NCBI GenBank assembly: GCA_043769985.1
Contig: JAYVIV010000078.1
Coordinates: 1-64,000, forward strand
DNA length: 64,000 nt
Direction: 5' to 3'
Source of the DNA: Arcicella sp043769985
Lineage (GTDB): Bacteria; Bacteroidota; Bacteroidia; Cytophagales; Spirosomataceae
Made by a program: the position numbers and the translations under genes
The notes under the pieces: generated by a model
The model's database searches: none
Seen by the model: the letters and a program-made list of their open reading frames with translations, nothing else
What the model was told of the DNA's origin: nothing
Shown: piece by piece, positions 35,762-44,275 of the stretch
How the letters are laid out: each line of letters opens with the position of its first letter
Numbering within the stretch: position 1 is the stretch's first letter

Positions 35762-35769
35762 TATCTTTG
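35762..35769 (+). promoter_or_regulatory. Promoter -7 element of the lysis cassette (TATCTTTG)
   Basis: TATCTTTG, 13 nt before ATG 35783. TTG/TTTG elements lie 12-16 nt upstream, closer than the usual 20, so the -33 match is poor. Confidence 0.55.
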
Positions 35770-35782
35770 AGAAAATTTTAGT

Positions 35783-36367
35783 ATGAAAAGTATTGTATAT
35801 ATGTTTTTTTCTTTTATGTTACTACTCTCATGTAGTAAGCAAGAAGAAACCACAGAGCCAGAACAAGTATTTCAGGCGGCTGTATATGCTGTTCCAGAAG
35901 GAACACCATCCGAAATACCTAATAATTTTATTGGAACCAGAAATACTCCAGAAGATACCATTTTTGTGTGGTATAACAACTTAAATGTGCTCTCAAACCT
36001 TGGGGCAACAAAACAAACTCAATTTGAGGGAGTAGTATCTGTAACCGCAGTTCCAGTGAAAAAGTATTTTGTGTTTGAGGTTGGGGGAGTCAATTATTTT
36101 TATGATGGATTTGCCTTATCTATAAAGGTCACAAGCGGTAGAATATATAAAAAAGTGGTACATCAGATTTTAGCCAATAAAGGTATAGAATTAACTGAGA
36201 TCACACAAGACAGTACTAAAGTATTTACATCTAATGGGTGTGGGTCTTTGATGTACTTTAAAACAAGAAAAGTGTTCACGGACGAAAGTGCCATTGAATA
36301 TAAATTATGTCGGGCGGCTAATCATTCGTCTGGCAGGGGTGCAAGATTTCTTTTTATTAATCGTTAA
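35783..36367 (+). CDS. Lipoprotein at the head of the lysis cassette
   Basis: 194 residues with leader MKSIVYMFFSFMLLLSC (lipobox LLSC, Cys 17) and a Ser-Lys-Gln-Glu start of the mature protein. The rest is a beta-rich globular domain (VSVTAVPVKKYFVFEVGGVNYFYDGF). First gene of a unit with the holin-like, endolysin and protease genes. It could act as an outer-membrane spanin-like lipoprotein or an exclusion protein; it is larger than known spanins. Confidence 0.6.
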   Translation: MKSIVYMFFSFMLLLSCSKQEETTEPEQVFQAAVYAVPEGTPSEIPNNFIGTRNTPEDTIFVWYNNLNVLSNLGATKQTQFEGVVSVTAVPVKKYFVFEVGGVNYFYDGFALSIKVTSGRIYKKVVHQILANKGIELTEITQDSTKVFTSNGCGSLMYFKTRKVFTDESAIEYKLCRAANHSSGRGARFLFINR

Positions 36368-36379
36368 ATTATTATAAGT

Positions 36380-36865
36380 ATGTTAAGTTTCTTAAAATCA
36401 AAATTAGGTCTCGGACTGTTGGTAATACTTTGTATTGTCCTTTCCAGTTGTGATCCTTTTTCTTTAGACTCAGGTGGGGTGTATAGTAATTCTATCATCA
36501 AAGTAGTTTATTTTCTTCCCTTTTTTGCGTGGTGGATTTACCTTTTACTTATCCCAGAAGGATATGGCAGGAAGTCAGCAGGAGAAATTAAGGCTGAATG
36601 GATTGAAAAAGCAAAATCACTTTTACGATCTGGTATGCAGTTGGTCGGTCTATTGATTAGCTTAAATGAGGCCCTGAACCTAAATATAAAGTTTTTGGCT
36701 CCTATATCGGCAACAATAGATTATTTGGCTTTAAATATTGATGTTGCTGCGGCTGCCATAGGTACGGTGATCGGTACGGCCTTAACTATCTACGGGTTCT
36801 TTGTTAATAACGAACGTTTTGAGGATAGAGTAGGCAACCCTCATCAGGCAAATAAATTGTCATAA
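36380..36865 (+). CDS. Holin-like membrane protein with lipobox-like N-terminus
   Basis: 161 residues. Hydrophobic segments at about 9-25 (LGLLVILCIVLSSC), 36-54 (IIKVVYFLPFFAWWIYLLLI), 80-92 and 120-145 (AAAAIGTVIGTALTIYGFFV), then a charged tail. LSSC at 21-24 reads as a lipobox. The last helix followed by a short polar tail resembles the r1t/phi-type holin family. It is directly upstream of the endolysin, the usual place for a holin. Confidence 0.6.
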   Translation: MLSFLKSKLGLGLLVILCIVLSSCDPFSLDSGGVYSNSIIKVVYFLPFFAWWIYLLLIPEGYGRKSAGEIKAEWIEKAKSLLRSGMQLVGLLISLNEALNLNIKFLAPISATIDYLALNIDVAAAAIGTVIGTALTIYGFFVNNERFEDRVGNPHQANKLS

Positions 36866-36870
36866 TCGAA

Positions 36871-37482
36871 ATGGGGAAGGATTTAACATATATCTATAAC
36901 AAAGAATATGACATCATATTAAACCAATATGACATATCTTCTCCATTAAGAAAAGCTCATTTCTGGGCGCAATGTGCTCATGAAACTCAACTTTTTACCC
37001 GATTTGAAGAAAATTTGAATTATAGTGTAGATGCTCTGCTTAGTACGTTTGGACGACATCGTATAAGCAGAGCACTATGTTATCAGTATGGCAGACAGCA
37101 AGGTAAGCCAGCCGATAGAAAATCTATAGCAAACACTATATATGGAGGTGGTTGGGGTAAAATGAATTTAGGTAATTTAGAGTGGGGAGATGGGTGGAAA
37201 TATAGAGGTAGAGGATTTATTCAATGTACTGGTAGAAGTAATTATAGAGAATTTTCGGATTATATTGAAATAGATGTGTTAAGTAACCCTGATCTTTTAT
37301 TAACTCCAGAAATAGGGTTAGAATTTGCTGCTTGGTATTGGGAAAGAAATGATTTAAACATATTGGCAGACCAAGACAAAATAGTAAGTATAACTCGTAA
37401 AATAAACGGGGGAACTCTGGGGCTTCCAGACCGAGAGCATTACTACCATAAATATAAAAAATTGTTAACCGCTAATTCTTAA
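36871..37482 (+). CDS. Endolysin, glycoside hydrolase family 19 (chitinase-like)
   Basis: 203 residues with FWAQCAHETQLF (catalytic Glu of the AHET motif), RFEENLNYS, and WKYRGRGFIQCTGRSNY, all diagnostic of GH19 lysozyme-type endolysins that cut peptidoglycan glycan chains. No signal peptide, so it needs the holin-like protein immediately upstream (5 nt gap). Full length for the family. Confidence 0.92.
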   Translation: MGKDLTYIYNKEYDIILNQYDISSPLRKAHFWAQCAHETQLFTRFEENLNYSVDALLSTFGRHRISRALCYQYGRQQGKPADRKSIANTIYGGGWGKMNLGNLEWGDGWKYRGRGFIQCTGRSNYREFSDYIEIDVLSNPDLLLTPEIGLEFAAWYWERNDLNILADQDKIVSITRKINGGTLGLPDREHYYHKYKKLLTANS

Positions 37483-37485
37483 ACG

Positions 37486-38490
37486 ATGCAAAAGATCAAA
37501 TCCTTCTTTAGTCCACCTGATATAGTGTATAGTCAACCTCCAGTTCTAATAGGCTCATCATCTAAAAAAGATGGGTTTGAATGGTACAGAGATTTTATTG
37601 ATTATGAAAAAGTAGAAGAATTAACCAAAAATAACAAAGGCAGATTGGCAGTCTTAGATGATACAGCCAAGACCAGCAATAGCTTTTTGGTAGGCAAAGT
37701 AGATACAGTATATGAGTTTACGAATGAGGGGGGTACTTCTGGATTTCATGGTCACCACGTCGCAGGAATTGTTGTATCTAATAAACACGGTCTATTTAAA
37801 AATACTTCTATAGGTCTTTTTAAAGTTCTTTCTTCCAGAAATGGATTAGGGGCCAGTCGATGGATTGCAGCAGGGATAGAAGCAGCCCAGATAGAGGGGT
37901 ATGAAGTAATAAATGCTTCATTAGGGGCAGATAGGCTTGATCCACGAATAGATGTGGCGGTCAGAAACTTCTGTTCAGATAATAAAAGATTCTTTGTCTG
38001 TGCTTCTGGTAACGATGCGTCTCAGACCGATTACCCAGCCGCTTTGTCTAAAAAAGTAGCTGGAGTTATCTCTGTAGGTGCAGTAGAAAAAATATATAAC
38101 GAATATAAAATAGCTACCTTTAGTAGTTTTGGTTCGGTAACAGTTGTTGCAGCAGGTGTCGACATTTTGTCTACGTTTCCTGAGGACAAAGAGGAATTTT
38201 TATCAGGTACGAGTATGGCTACCCCGTTTATTGCAGGGTTGTTAAGTGCTTCAAAAGCAATATACCCTGAGTTTAACCAAGATACTTTTTTTCAAGTTAT
38301 TGAAAGTTGTGTAGTAAAGTTAGAGGGTGCAACTTCTTCTTATCAAGGACATGGGTTGGTTAAAATAGTGGACTTCTTAGAAGCGGTCACTAAATTAGCG
38401 AAAGGAGAAAAATTAGAAAACCTGTCTATTCCTCCAAAAACAGAAAAAATGTCTTTTTTAAAAAAGTTAAAATCTTGGATTTTTAGTTAA
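37486..38490 (+). CDS. Subtilisin-like serine protease (peptidase S8)
   Basis: 334 residues with the catalytic triad in order: Asp in LAVLDDTA (about 58), His in GFHGHHVAGIV (about 87) and Ser in SGTSMATPFIAGLL (about 240), plus the oxyanion Asn region CASGND. No signal peptide. It starts 4 nt after the endolysin stop and precedes the phosphoesterase and terminase genes. Possible roles are virion-protein maturation or host-envelope degradation; S8 proteases are not the usual phage prohead proteases. Confidence 0.88.
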   Translation: MQKIKSFFSPPDIVYSQPPVLIGSSSKKDGFEWYRDFIDYEKVEELTKNNKGRLAVLDDTAKTSNSFLVGKVDTVYEFTNEGGTSGFHGHHVAGIVVSNKHGLFKNTSIGLFKVLSSRNGLGASRWIAAGIEAAQIEGYEVINASLGADRLDPRIDVAVRNFCSDNKRFFVCASGNDASQTDYPAALSKKVAGVISVGAVEKIYNEYKIATFSSFGSVTVVAAGVDILSTFPEDKEEFLSGTSMATPFIAGLLSASKAIYPEFNQDTFFQVIESCVVKLEGATSSYQGHGLVKIVDFLEAVTKLAKGEKLENLSIPPKTEKMSFLKKLKSWIFS

Positions 38491-38506
38491 TCCAAAAAAG
38501 AACAGT

Positions 38507-40732
38507 GTGCTATCAACTAAGGATGCGTTTATCCAGAACCCGAAATTCACTACTGAGTCGGTCAGTAAGTACTGTGGTAGATTAGAAAAAATTACGGGTA
38601 TAAAACTTCTGACTTTAGAGAGAATGTACTATCGTCATAAAGAACTTGTTATGACTTTGGTTAGCCAAACTAAAGATGCTAACGGCAATATAACAAATAC
38701 CGTTGAAAAATTAAGGCAAACAGCATTAGAAAATTATGATCTTCCTGTACATAGGGTAAGTACCAAAATATCTACTGGAGAACAATGGGTAATCCAACAG
38801 GCGGTAAAAGAAAGTACGGAGGTCGATCTATTATCAACCATAAAAAATGCTGTTGAGTCTTTAAACAAAACGGCTATTAAGCTAAACCCATCTCGTACTT
38901 TTAGCCCTAAAATATTAAATAATTTTATATCTGATGTACATGCAGGTATGGATGCCTCATCAGGGTTTTTAAATTATGATTGGAATGCCAAGAAACTTAT
39001 AGATGCTTTTTCCATAAATCTACAAGATGTTATATCTCAATTCAATCTGTACGGCAGATTTGAAGTTCTAAATTTAATAGACCTTGGAGATACTTTAGAT
39101 GGGTTTGAAGGGCTTACTACCAGAGGGGGTCATTTACTACCACAGAACATGACTTCTGAGCAGCAATTCTCCTTAGTATTAGAGACTTATGTTACTTATA
39201 TTGAAGAATTACTTCAAGCGGATATCGCACATAAAATAATTATAACCAGAGCCGAGAATGATAACCACTGTTTTACACAAGATGTAGAAGTTCTTACTAA
39301 TTCTGGGTGGAAGTATTACACAGATTTAACTAAAAAGGATTTAGTTGCAAGTAAAAATATGAATACAGGTGAGATTTTATTTGAACAGCCTTTACAGTAC
39401 GTATTTAACCCTGATGTGGCGTGTAGTGTGCACACATATAAAAATAAGAATATTGATATAAGTGTAACGGAAGAGCATCGTATGTTATATAAAAAACATA
39501 AATCCAAAAAAGAAAAAGAGATTTATGAGTATATAACATCTAAAGAGGCATTTAAAAAAGAAGCACAAGAGATTACTTTTCAAGTATCTGGACTTAATTT
39601 AAAATCTGATTATTCTATATCAGATGAACTTATACGGTTTGCTGCTTGGGTAATAACAGACGGGTCTATAACTAAAAATAAGAAAAAAATACCTTGTGGT
39701 TTTGTTATATCTCAAGCAAAAGAGGTAACTAAAGACATTATTAGGAAACTTCTATATGATCTTGGTATCTCTTGTAGAGAGTCTGAGTATATAAAGAAAG
39801 TTGTGTCTATAAAAGGGCGTAAACTTATTAGCAAACCCAAACCCCTTACTGAGTTTATTATAAATAATAAACACACAGGGGAAGATAAAGTATCAACCCT
39901 TTTGTCACTAATAAACGATAAAATAAAGCTCCCTGAATGGCTTTGGAAACTCTCTAAGCGTCAGTTTGACATTTTTCTTAAAGAAGTTATTTTAGCGGAT
40001 GGCTCCGTACGAGTAGATACGTCAGCGACTATCAGTGGAACGAAAAATATTTTAAATCAGCTACAATCTCTGTGTGTAGTTAATAATACTAAATCAAACT
40101 TACTTACAGATAACAGAGTAGATTTTTTACTATCTGTTGTTTATAATAAATCAGAAATAACCTTTAAACCAAAAAAGCAATTACAAAGTGAGAATTATAC
40201 AGGGTATATTTGGTGTTTAACTATGCCACAAAGTAATTTAGTTGTTAGAAGAAATGGTAAAATTTCCATACAAGGTAACTCAGGGTCATTTAACTCTATC
40301 CTTGGGTACACAATGGAAAGTATTTTCAAAAAGTTATACCCAACAGCTAATATAGAGTTTAAAAGAATACGAGACTTTATAGGGTATTCTGTTTATGGTA
40401 AAAATGCGGAAGTATTCACACATGGAAAAGACCGACAATATATGAAGTCTGGGCTTCCCTATGAGTTAACTCCGAAAGCTGTAGGATTTCTAAATTCCGT
40501 CTTTAAGAGATGGGGGATATCTGACAAGAAAATACGGGTGTACAAAGCTGATCTACATCAATTAGGTATGAGCCGAAACAACTTTTTTGAATATTATAAT
40601 ATGCCAGCATTTTCTCCTCCGTCGGGATGGGTACAGACCAATTTTGGAGCTGGGGAGTCAGGATATGCAATACATGTTTTAGATCGGGATCGAGGTACAG
40701 TCAACATAATAAATCACACATTTGATTCGTAA
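38507..40732 (+). CDS. Metallophosphoesterase interrupted by an intein
   Basis: 741-codon precursor from GTG 38507 (no ATG fits). The host protein is a calcineurin-type phosphoesterase: SDVHAG (142-147), LGDTLDG (193-199), ENDNH (250-254), then, after the intein, FTHGKD and ADLHQL as the last metal-binding His motifs. The intein occupies residues 255-591 and splits the protein directly after the catalytic NDNH. Splicing would leave a product of 404 residues. The N-terminal 130 residues look like a separate helical, HTH-like domain. It precedes TerS; a role in head completion or DNA-end processing is inference. Confidence 0.85.
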   Translation: MLSTKDAFIQNPKFTTESVSKYCGRLEKITGIKLLTLERMYYRHKELVMTLVSQTKDANGNITNTVEKLRQTALENYDLPVHRVSTKISTGEQWVIQQAVKESTEVDLLSTIKNAVESLNKTAIKLNPSRTFSPKILNNFISDVHAGMDASSGFLNYDWNAKKLIDAFSINLQDVISQFNLYGRFEVLNLIDLGDTLDGFEGLTTRGGHLLPQNMTSEQQFSLVLETYVTYIEELLQADIAHKIIITRAENDNHCFTQDVEVLTNSGWKYYTDLTKKDLVASKNMNTGEILFEQPLQYVFNPDVACSVHTYKNKNIDISVTEEHRMLYKKHKSKKEKEIYEYITSKEAFKKEAQEITFQVSGLNLKSDYSISDELIRFAAWVITDGSITKNKKKIPCGFVISQAKEVTKDIIRKLLYDLGISCRESEYIKKVVSIKGRKLISKPKPLTEFIINNKHTGEDKVSTLLSLINDKIKLPEWLWKLSKRQFDIFLKEVILADGSVRVDTSATISGTKNILNQLQSLCVVNNTKSNLLTDNRVDFLLSVVYNKSEITFKPKKQLQSENYTGYIWCLTMPQSNLVVRRNGKISIQGNSGSFNSILGYTMESIFKKLYPTANIEFKRIRDFIGYSVYGKNAEVFTHGKDRQYMKSGLPYELTPKAVGFLNSVFKRWGISDKKIRVYKADLHQLGMSRNNFFEYYNMPAFSPPSGWVQTNFGAGESGYAIHVLDRDRGTVNIINHTFDS
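39269..40279 (+). mobile_element. Intein with LAGLIDADG homing endonuclease (in the phosphoesterase gene)
   Basis: 337 residues in frame. Block A begins CFTQDVEVLTNSGW at the junction NDNH|C. Block B is VTEEHRML (TxxH). Two LAGLIDADG-type motifs are visible: FAAWVITDGSI and LKEVILADGSV. Block F is YIWCLTMPQSNLVVRRNGK, and block G ends IQGN before +1 Ser (N|SGSF). The penultimate residue is Gly in place of the usual His. All parts for splicing and homing are present, so the element looks intact. Confidence 0.92.
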
Positions 40733-40752
40733 ACAAATAATTTGTATCTTTG
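40721..40752 (+). promoter_or_regulatory. Full promoter for the terminase genes (TTTG-N20-TATCTTTG)
   Basis: TTTG (40721-40724), 20-nt spacer, TATCTTTG (40745-40752). It overlaps the end of the phosphoesterase gene and shows that the TTG at 40742 cannot be the TerS start. Confidence 0.8.
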
Positions 40753-40765
40753 CAAAAATTTGAAT

Positions 40766-41506
40766 GTGGATTTAACCCGATATATACATGTAAACCTACA
40801 TAACCGTAGGACTCAGCACGGCAATAAAAGATGTGAGTTTGATGAGGAAGTAGATTTTCCTTATATGGTGGAACTACGTCAAGCAGGAGCAACGTGGGAA
40901 GAAATAACTGAACTTCTAAACCAAAACAGAAACTACTATACAACCGTAAGATCAAACCGAGATTTATATGATAAAAAAATGCGTAACATTATTGTTGTCA
41001 AAACAAGTGAGGATTCTGCGGAGGCAGAGCGCACTCGTTTGTTGGATGATTTGGATTGGGTTAGTAACCAAGCCCTTAGAAAATGGCAGGAACTTAAAGA
41101 TATCCAATATCAGGATGAGGTCTCAGGGTTATCGGACGACAGCGAGGATGTGTATGACGAGGATGATTTTACGATAAAGCCGAAAAAGAAATACAGTAAA
41201 AAGAAAATGGGTTTAGTAGAGCAACATCAGGCAAAGTACTTAGAGATTGTTCTGAAAGTTGTTGAAATGAAGGCTAAACTTACTGGAGCCAACGTCATAG
41301 AAAGACACGAGATTGATATAATTGACCTGTTAAAAAATAAAATTCTGGATGATGGAGGAGCAGCGAAAAGTGCTAAAATAACTTCCGAAGAAGAAGTCAT
41401 GAGAATATATGGGGGCAGTATGGAAAACACTTTAGGGTTAGCGATTGAAGAAGCAATAATTTATAATGGAGAATCAGGAGACGAGACAAATAATACCCCT
41501 ATTTAG
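40766..41506 (+). CDS. Probable terminase small subunit
   Basis: 246 residues from GTG 40766 (TTG 40760 also possible); the longer frame from 40742 would begin inside the promoter. The N-terminal region has an HTH-like segment (GATWEEITELLNQNRNYYTTV), the middle an acidic linker (SDDSEDVYDEDD) and basic patch (KPKKKYSKKK), then helices suited to ring assembly. It directly precedes and overlaps (41 nt) the large-subunit gene. No direct family match, hence context-based. Confidence 0.6.
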   Translation: MDLTRYIHVNLHNRRTQHGNKRCEFDEEVDFPYMVELRQAGATWEEITELLNQNRNYYTTVRSNRDLYDKKMRNIIVVKTSEDSAEAERTRLLDDLDWVSNQALRKWQELKDIQYQDEVSGLSDDSEDVYDEDDFTIKPKKKYSKKKMGLVEQHQAKYLEIVLKVVEMKAKLTGANVIERHEIDIIDLLKNKILDDGGAAKSAKITSEEEVMRIYGGSMENTLGLAIEEAIIYNGESGDETNNTPI

Positions 41507-41855
41507 TAGTTACAGCGATGTTTACTACTGGAACCGAGATTCTACCAAAACTATTGTGGTCAATCAAGGTGGCACGAGCTGTCATGCCCCGGACACCTTG
41601 GTTAAAACTAAAAATAGAGGTAACATCCCTATAAAGGATGTTAAAGAAGGAGATTTAGTAGATTCTTATAATAAGATTACTAAATCTGTTGAAGTTAAAA
41701 AAGTTATTAATACCTTTGAATACTATAATTCAAAAAAAACTGTAAAAGTAAAACTTAAAAATGGAGAAAGGATTATAGTTACAGATGATCATGAATATTA
41801 TTTTGAAGGTAAATGGACACCAATAAAAGAGATATTATGCAAACTAAAGAGATAG
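41466..41855 (+). CDS. terL: Terminase large subunit N-terminus fused to the N-half of a split intein
   Basis: 129 residues. Residues 1-38 are the TerL N-terminus, ending in the first half of Walker A (VVNQGGTS). Residues 39-129 are an N-intein: block A starts CHAPDTLVKTKNRG, block B is VTDDHEYYF (TxxH), and the end WTPIKEI... is where natural N-inteins stop. The gene closes with TAA at 41853-41855. The product is useless for packaging unless joined to the C-terminal part (42384-43655). It overlaps the next gene by 19-43 nt. Confidence 0.9.
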   Translation: MENQETRQIIPLFSSYSDVYYWNRDSTKTIVVNQGGTSCHAPDTLVKTKNRGNIPIKDVKEGDLVDSYNKITKSVEVKKVINTFEYYNSKKTVKVKLKNGERIIVTDDHEYYFEGKWTPIKEILCKLKR

Positions 41856-42394
41856 AAATCTGGTTAGACATACCTAACCTCCCTAAATACCAAGCATCTT
41901 GTTTAGGGGATATAAGACGTAAGTATGATGTGAATAATAAAGTAAAACTATATAAAGACCCTAACAGAGGTTATTTAAAGGTGTATCTAATAGATGGAGA
42001 CGGTAAACCTTCACAAAAGGCAGTTCATTACTTTATAGCTTTAACTTTTTTAGGTGTGAGACCTGTAGGATTAGAAATAGACCATATTGACGGAGTTAAA
42101 ACAAATAATCGTGCAGATAATTTAGAATATGTAACTCATGCTGAAAATATAAGACGAGCTACTGAATTAGGGCTGCAAAAGCCAAGAGTAGGTAGTCTAA
42201 ATGGTATGGCAAAGTTAACGGAAAAAGATGTAGAAGAAATAAGGGCACATGCTGCAAATAGTAGTCGAGAAGCAGGGAGGGCAGGTAAAAGATATTACGG
42301 TAGAAAAGAGCTTGCACTTAAATATGGGGTGTCTGAATGTACTATAAAAGAAGTTGTGGTTAAACGAAGAAATAAATTTTACAATGTTTCTTGA
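41837..42394 (+). CDS. Free HNH homing endonuclease inside the split terminase gene
   Basis: 185 residues from ATG 41837 (ATG 41813 is also in frame). A NUMOD4-like N-terminus (EIWLDIPNLPKYQASCLGDIR), an HNH core (LEIDHIDGVKTNNRADNLEYV) and a C-terminal HTH (YGRKELALKYGVSECTIKEV) are present. All H, N and DNA-binding parts look intact. It lies between the two halves of the terminase intein, overlapping both, and would cleave intein-less terL copies to spread the element. Confidence 0.9.
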   Translation: MQTKEIEIWLDIPNLPKYQASCLGDIRRKYDVNNKVKLYKDPNRGYLKVYLIDGDGKPSQKAVHYFIALTFLGVRPVGLEIDHIDGVKTNNRADNLEYVTHAENIRRATELGLQKPRVGSLNGMAKLTEKDVEEIRAHAANSSREAGRAGKRYYGRKELALKYGVSECTIKEVVVKRRNKFYNVS

Positions 42395-43655
42395 ATTAGA
42401 GGATATAGAATCATGGGAATATGTTGATGACTGCGAGAAAGTTTATGACATAGAAGTTGAGGATACCCACAACTATTTTATACATGCAGGTAAACCTATT
42501 TTAGTACATAATTCAGGAAAGACCTACGCCATACTTCAAAACCTTTGTCGTATGGCTCTGGAAAAATCCAGAATCATACAAGTAGTTGGTCAAGATGCTC
42601 CAAACTTATATGTAGGAGCTTTGACGGATTTCAAGAGACTTTTAAAAGATTCTGAAATACTTAGAGCCGCTTTAAAAAATCCAAACTTAGATAGAGGGCC
42701 TTTCAAATTTAAAAATGGATCAACCTTACAGTTTGTTACGGCCCAGACAGCTCAGGATGCTAAATCTGGAAAAAGAGATATACTTTTCATTAATGAAGCA
42801 AATGGTATTACTTATGAGATTGCCTTTGAGCTTATAGCCAGAACTACTGAAAAAGTTTTTATAGACTATAACCCCAATGCCCGTTTTTGGGTACACCATG
42901 AACTAATTGGGAATGATAATGTGGAATACCTGATCTCCAACTTCACCCACAATCAACATTGTCCTCCTACAATACAGGATCAAATAGTAACTTGGAAACA
43001 TAAGGCTGAAAAAGAACAGTCTACCTATTGGGTGAACAAATGGAGAGTTTACGGATTAGGGTTGACAGGGGTTGTGGAAGGGGCCGTATTTGATAATGTC
43101 AATGAGTCCACGTTCTTTCCTTTAGCGGCTAAACATGTTTGCTATGGTCTGGATTTTGGGTTCAAAAATAACTATACAGCACTTTGTAAAATAGGAGTTT
43201 TTAATAACTCCATATACGCCAGAGAGTTGCTTTATGAGCAACAGTTGAACTCTATGGATTTGGCAAAAAGACTTACAGACATAGGGATTACTAAACAAGA
43301 TAAAATTATAGCTGACCCAGCCAATGATGAAGCTATTACTATTCTACAGAGCAAAGGGTTTAACATCTACCCAGCAAAGAAGGGAAATGATTCCATCAAA
43401 GCAGGTATTGATCTAATCCAATCTATGCCACTATACATTACTAAAGATAGCCATAACTGGTGGTTAGAAGTAGAGAACTATAAGTACAAAAAAGATAAGA
43501 ATGGTAAGTTCACCAATACCCCTATCGATGATTACAATGATCTCTGGGATGCCTGTAGATATGTGTATGTTGAACTATTCGGTGTCAGAACAGTACATGC
43601 TAAAAAGAACTTTGCTAAACCTAATTACAGGAGGATGCAAAGAATTGGAGGATAA
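42384..43655 (+). CDS. terL: C-half of split intein fused to terminase large subunit ATPase/nuclease
   Basis: 423 residues from ATG 42384, overlapping the HNH stop (a TTG at 42354 is in frame but lies deeper in that gene). Residues 1-43 are a C-intein: VYDIEVEDTHNYFIHAG (block F) and PILVHN (block G). +1 Ser begins SGKTYAIL, the second half of Walker A. Walker B is DILFINEAN; the nuclease domain has YGLDFGFKN, IIADPAND and DDYNDLWDACRY. After trans-splicing the terminase would be 418 residues with the intact loop GGTSSGKT. Confidence 0.92.
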   Translation: MFLELEDIESWEYVDDCEKVYDIEVEDTHNYFIHAGKPILVHNSGKTYAILQNLCRMALEKSRIIQVVGQDAPNLYVGALTDFKRLLKDSEILRAALKNPNLDRGPFKFKNGSTLQFVTAQTAQDAKSGKRDILFINEANGITYEIAFELIARTTEKVFIDYNPNARFWVHHELIGNDNVEYLISNFTHNQHCPPTIQDQIVTWKHKAEKEQSTYWVNKWRVYGLGLTGVVEGAVFDNVNESTFFPLAAKHVCYGLDFGFKNNYTALCKIGVFNNSIYARELLYEQQLNSMDLAKRLTDIGITKQDKIIADPANDEAITILQSKGFNIYPAKKGNDSIKAGIDLIQSMPLYITKDSHNWWLEVENYKYKKDKNGKFTNTPIDDYNDLWDACRYVYVELFGVRTVHAKKNFAKPNYRRMQRIGG

Positions 43656-43687
43656 TTTGTTTATATAATAAAAAAAGTTTATTTTTG
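43656..43687 (+). promoter_or_regulatory. Full promoter (TTTG-N20-TATTTTTG)
   Basis: TTTG (43656-43659), 20 nt, TATTTTTG (43680-43687), immediately after the terL stop and 20 nt before ATG 43708. Confidence 0.75.
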
Positions 43688-43707
43688 CATTTTAATTAAA
43701 AAATATT

Positions 43708-44271
43708 ATGAGTACATCACAATTACTTTTACAAGCCTTGGAACAATCGGTTTCTGAGTTTGGTCAAAACCATCTACAGACAGGAAAACTAAGACAGTTT
43801 ATTGCTCTGAATCACCCAGCACAAAAAGATGCTGCTTTCAAAATAGTGTCTAAAGTTAAAGCAGCAAGCTCTGTATCTGGAGCAAGCTCTGTTGTGTCCG
43901 CTAAATCTACATCTGGCTTTGGAGGAAGAACACCTATAAATTTAGGTGAATTAAAAAACTCTCCGAACATTTCACAGCCCATCCCTACACCAGAAAATGT
44001 TGTGGCTAAAACTGTGATAGCAGATATTTCCGAAAATGAAGCATCTGTAGCCGATGACAATGTGCAGCCAGAATTTAAAAACTTTGATGAGTTCGCTGAA
44101 ACAGACATCCAAACTCTTGTTGAGTACGACGAGGATATGCTTCTTGCCACTTATGGAAGGGTTAACCTACAGAACTTAGGAGTTAAATTAGGTTTCAGTC
44201 TGGATATCAGAAAATCAGACAAGGCATACACCACAAACTTTAAAAAAGCATTGATTAAAGCATTAAAATAA
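43708..44271 (+). CDS. Unknown protein, possible structural or scaffold-like
   Basis: 187 residues. N-terminal helix (QALEQSVSEFGQNHLQTGKLRQF), a Ser/Ala-rich low-complexity middle, an acidic stretch (FDEFAETDIQTLVEYDEDM) and a basic C-terminal helix (TNFKKALIKAL). No family recognised. Own promoter; 4 nt from the tail-chaperone-like gene. Confidence 0.55.
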   Translation: MSTSQLLLQALEQSVSEFGQNHLQTGKLRQFIALNHPAQKDAAFKIVSKVKAASSVSGASSVVSAKSTSGFGGRTPINLGELKNSPNISQPIPTPENVVAKTVIADISENEASVADDNVQPEFKNFDEFAETDIQTLVEYDEDMLLATYGRVNLQNLGVKLGFSLDIRKSDKAYTTNFKKALIKALK

Positions 44272-44275
44272 ACCG

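Noticed and set aside
40742..40765. TTG 40742 as the start of the small terminase gene
   Set aside because: The TATCTTTG promoter box lies inside that stretch.
41580..42512. Group I or II intron as the cause of the terL interruption
   Set aside because: The flanks encode Hint-domain blocks A, B, F and G in frame with each TerL half, which an RNA intron would not need.
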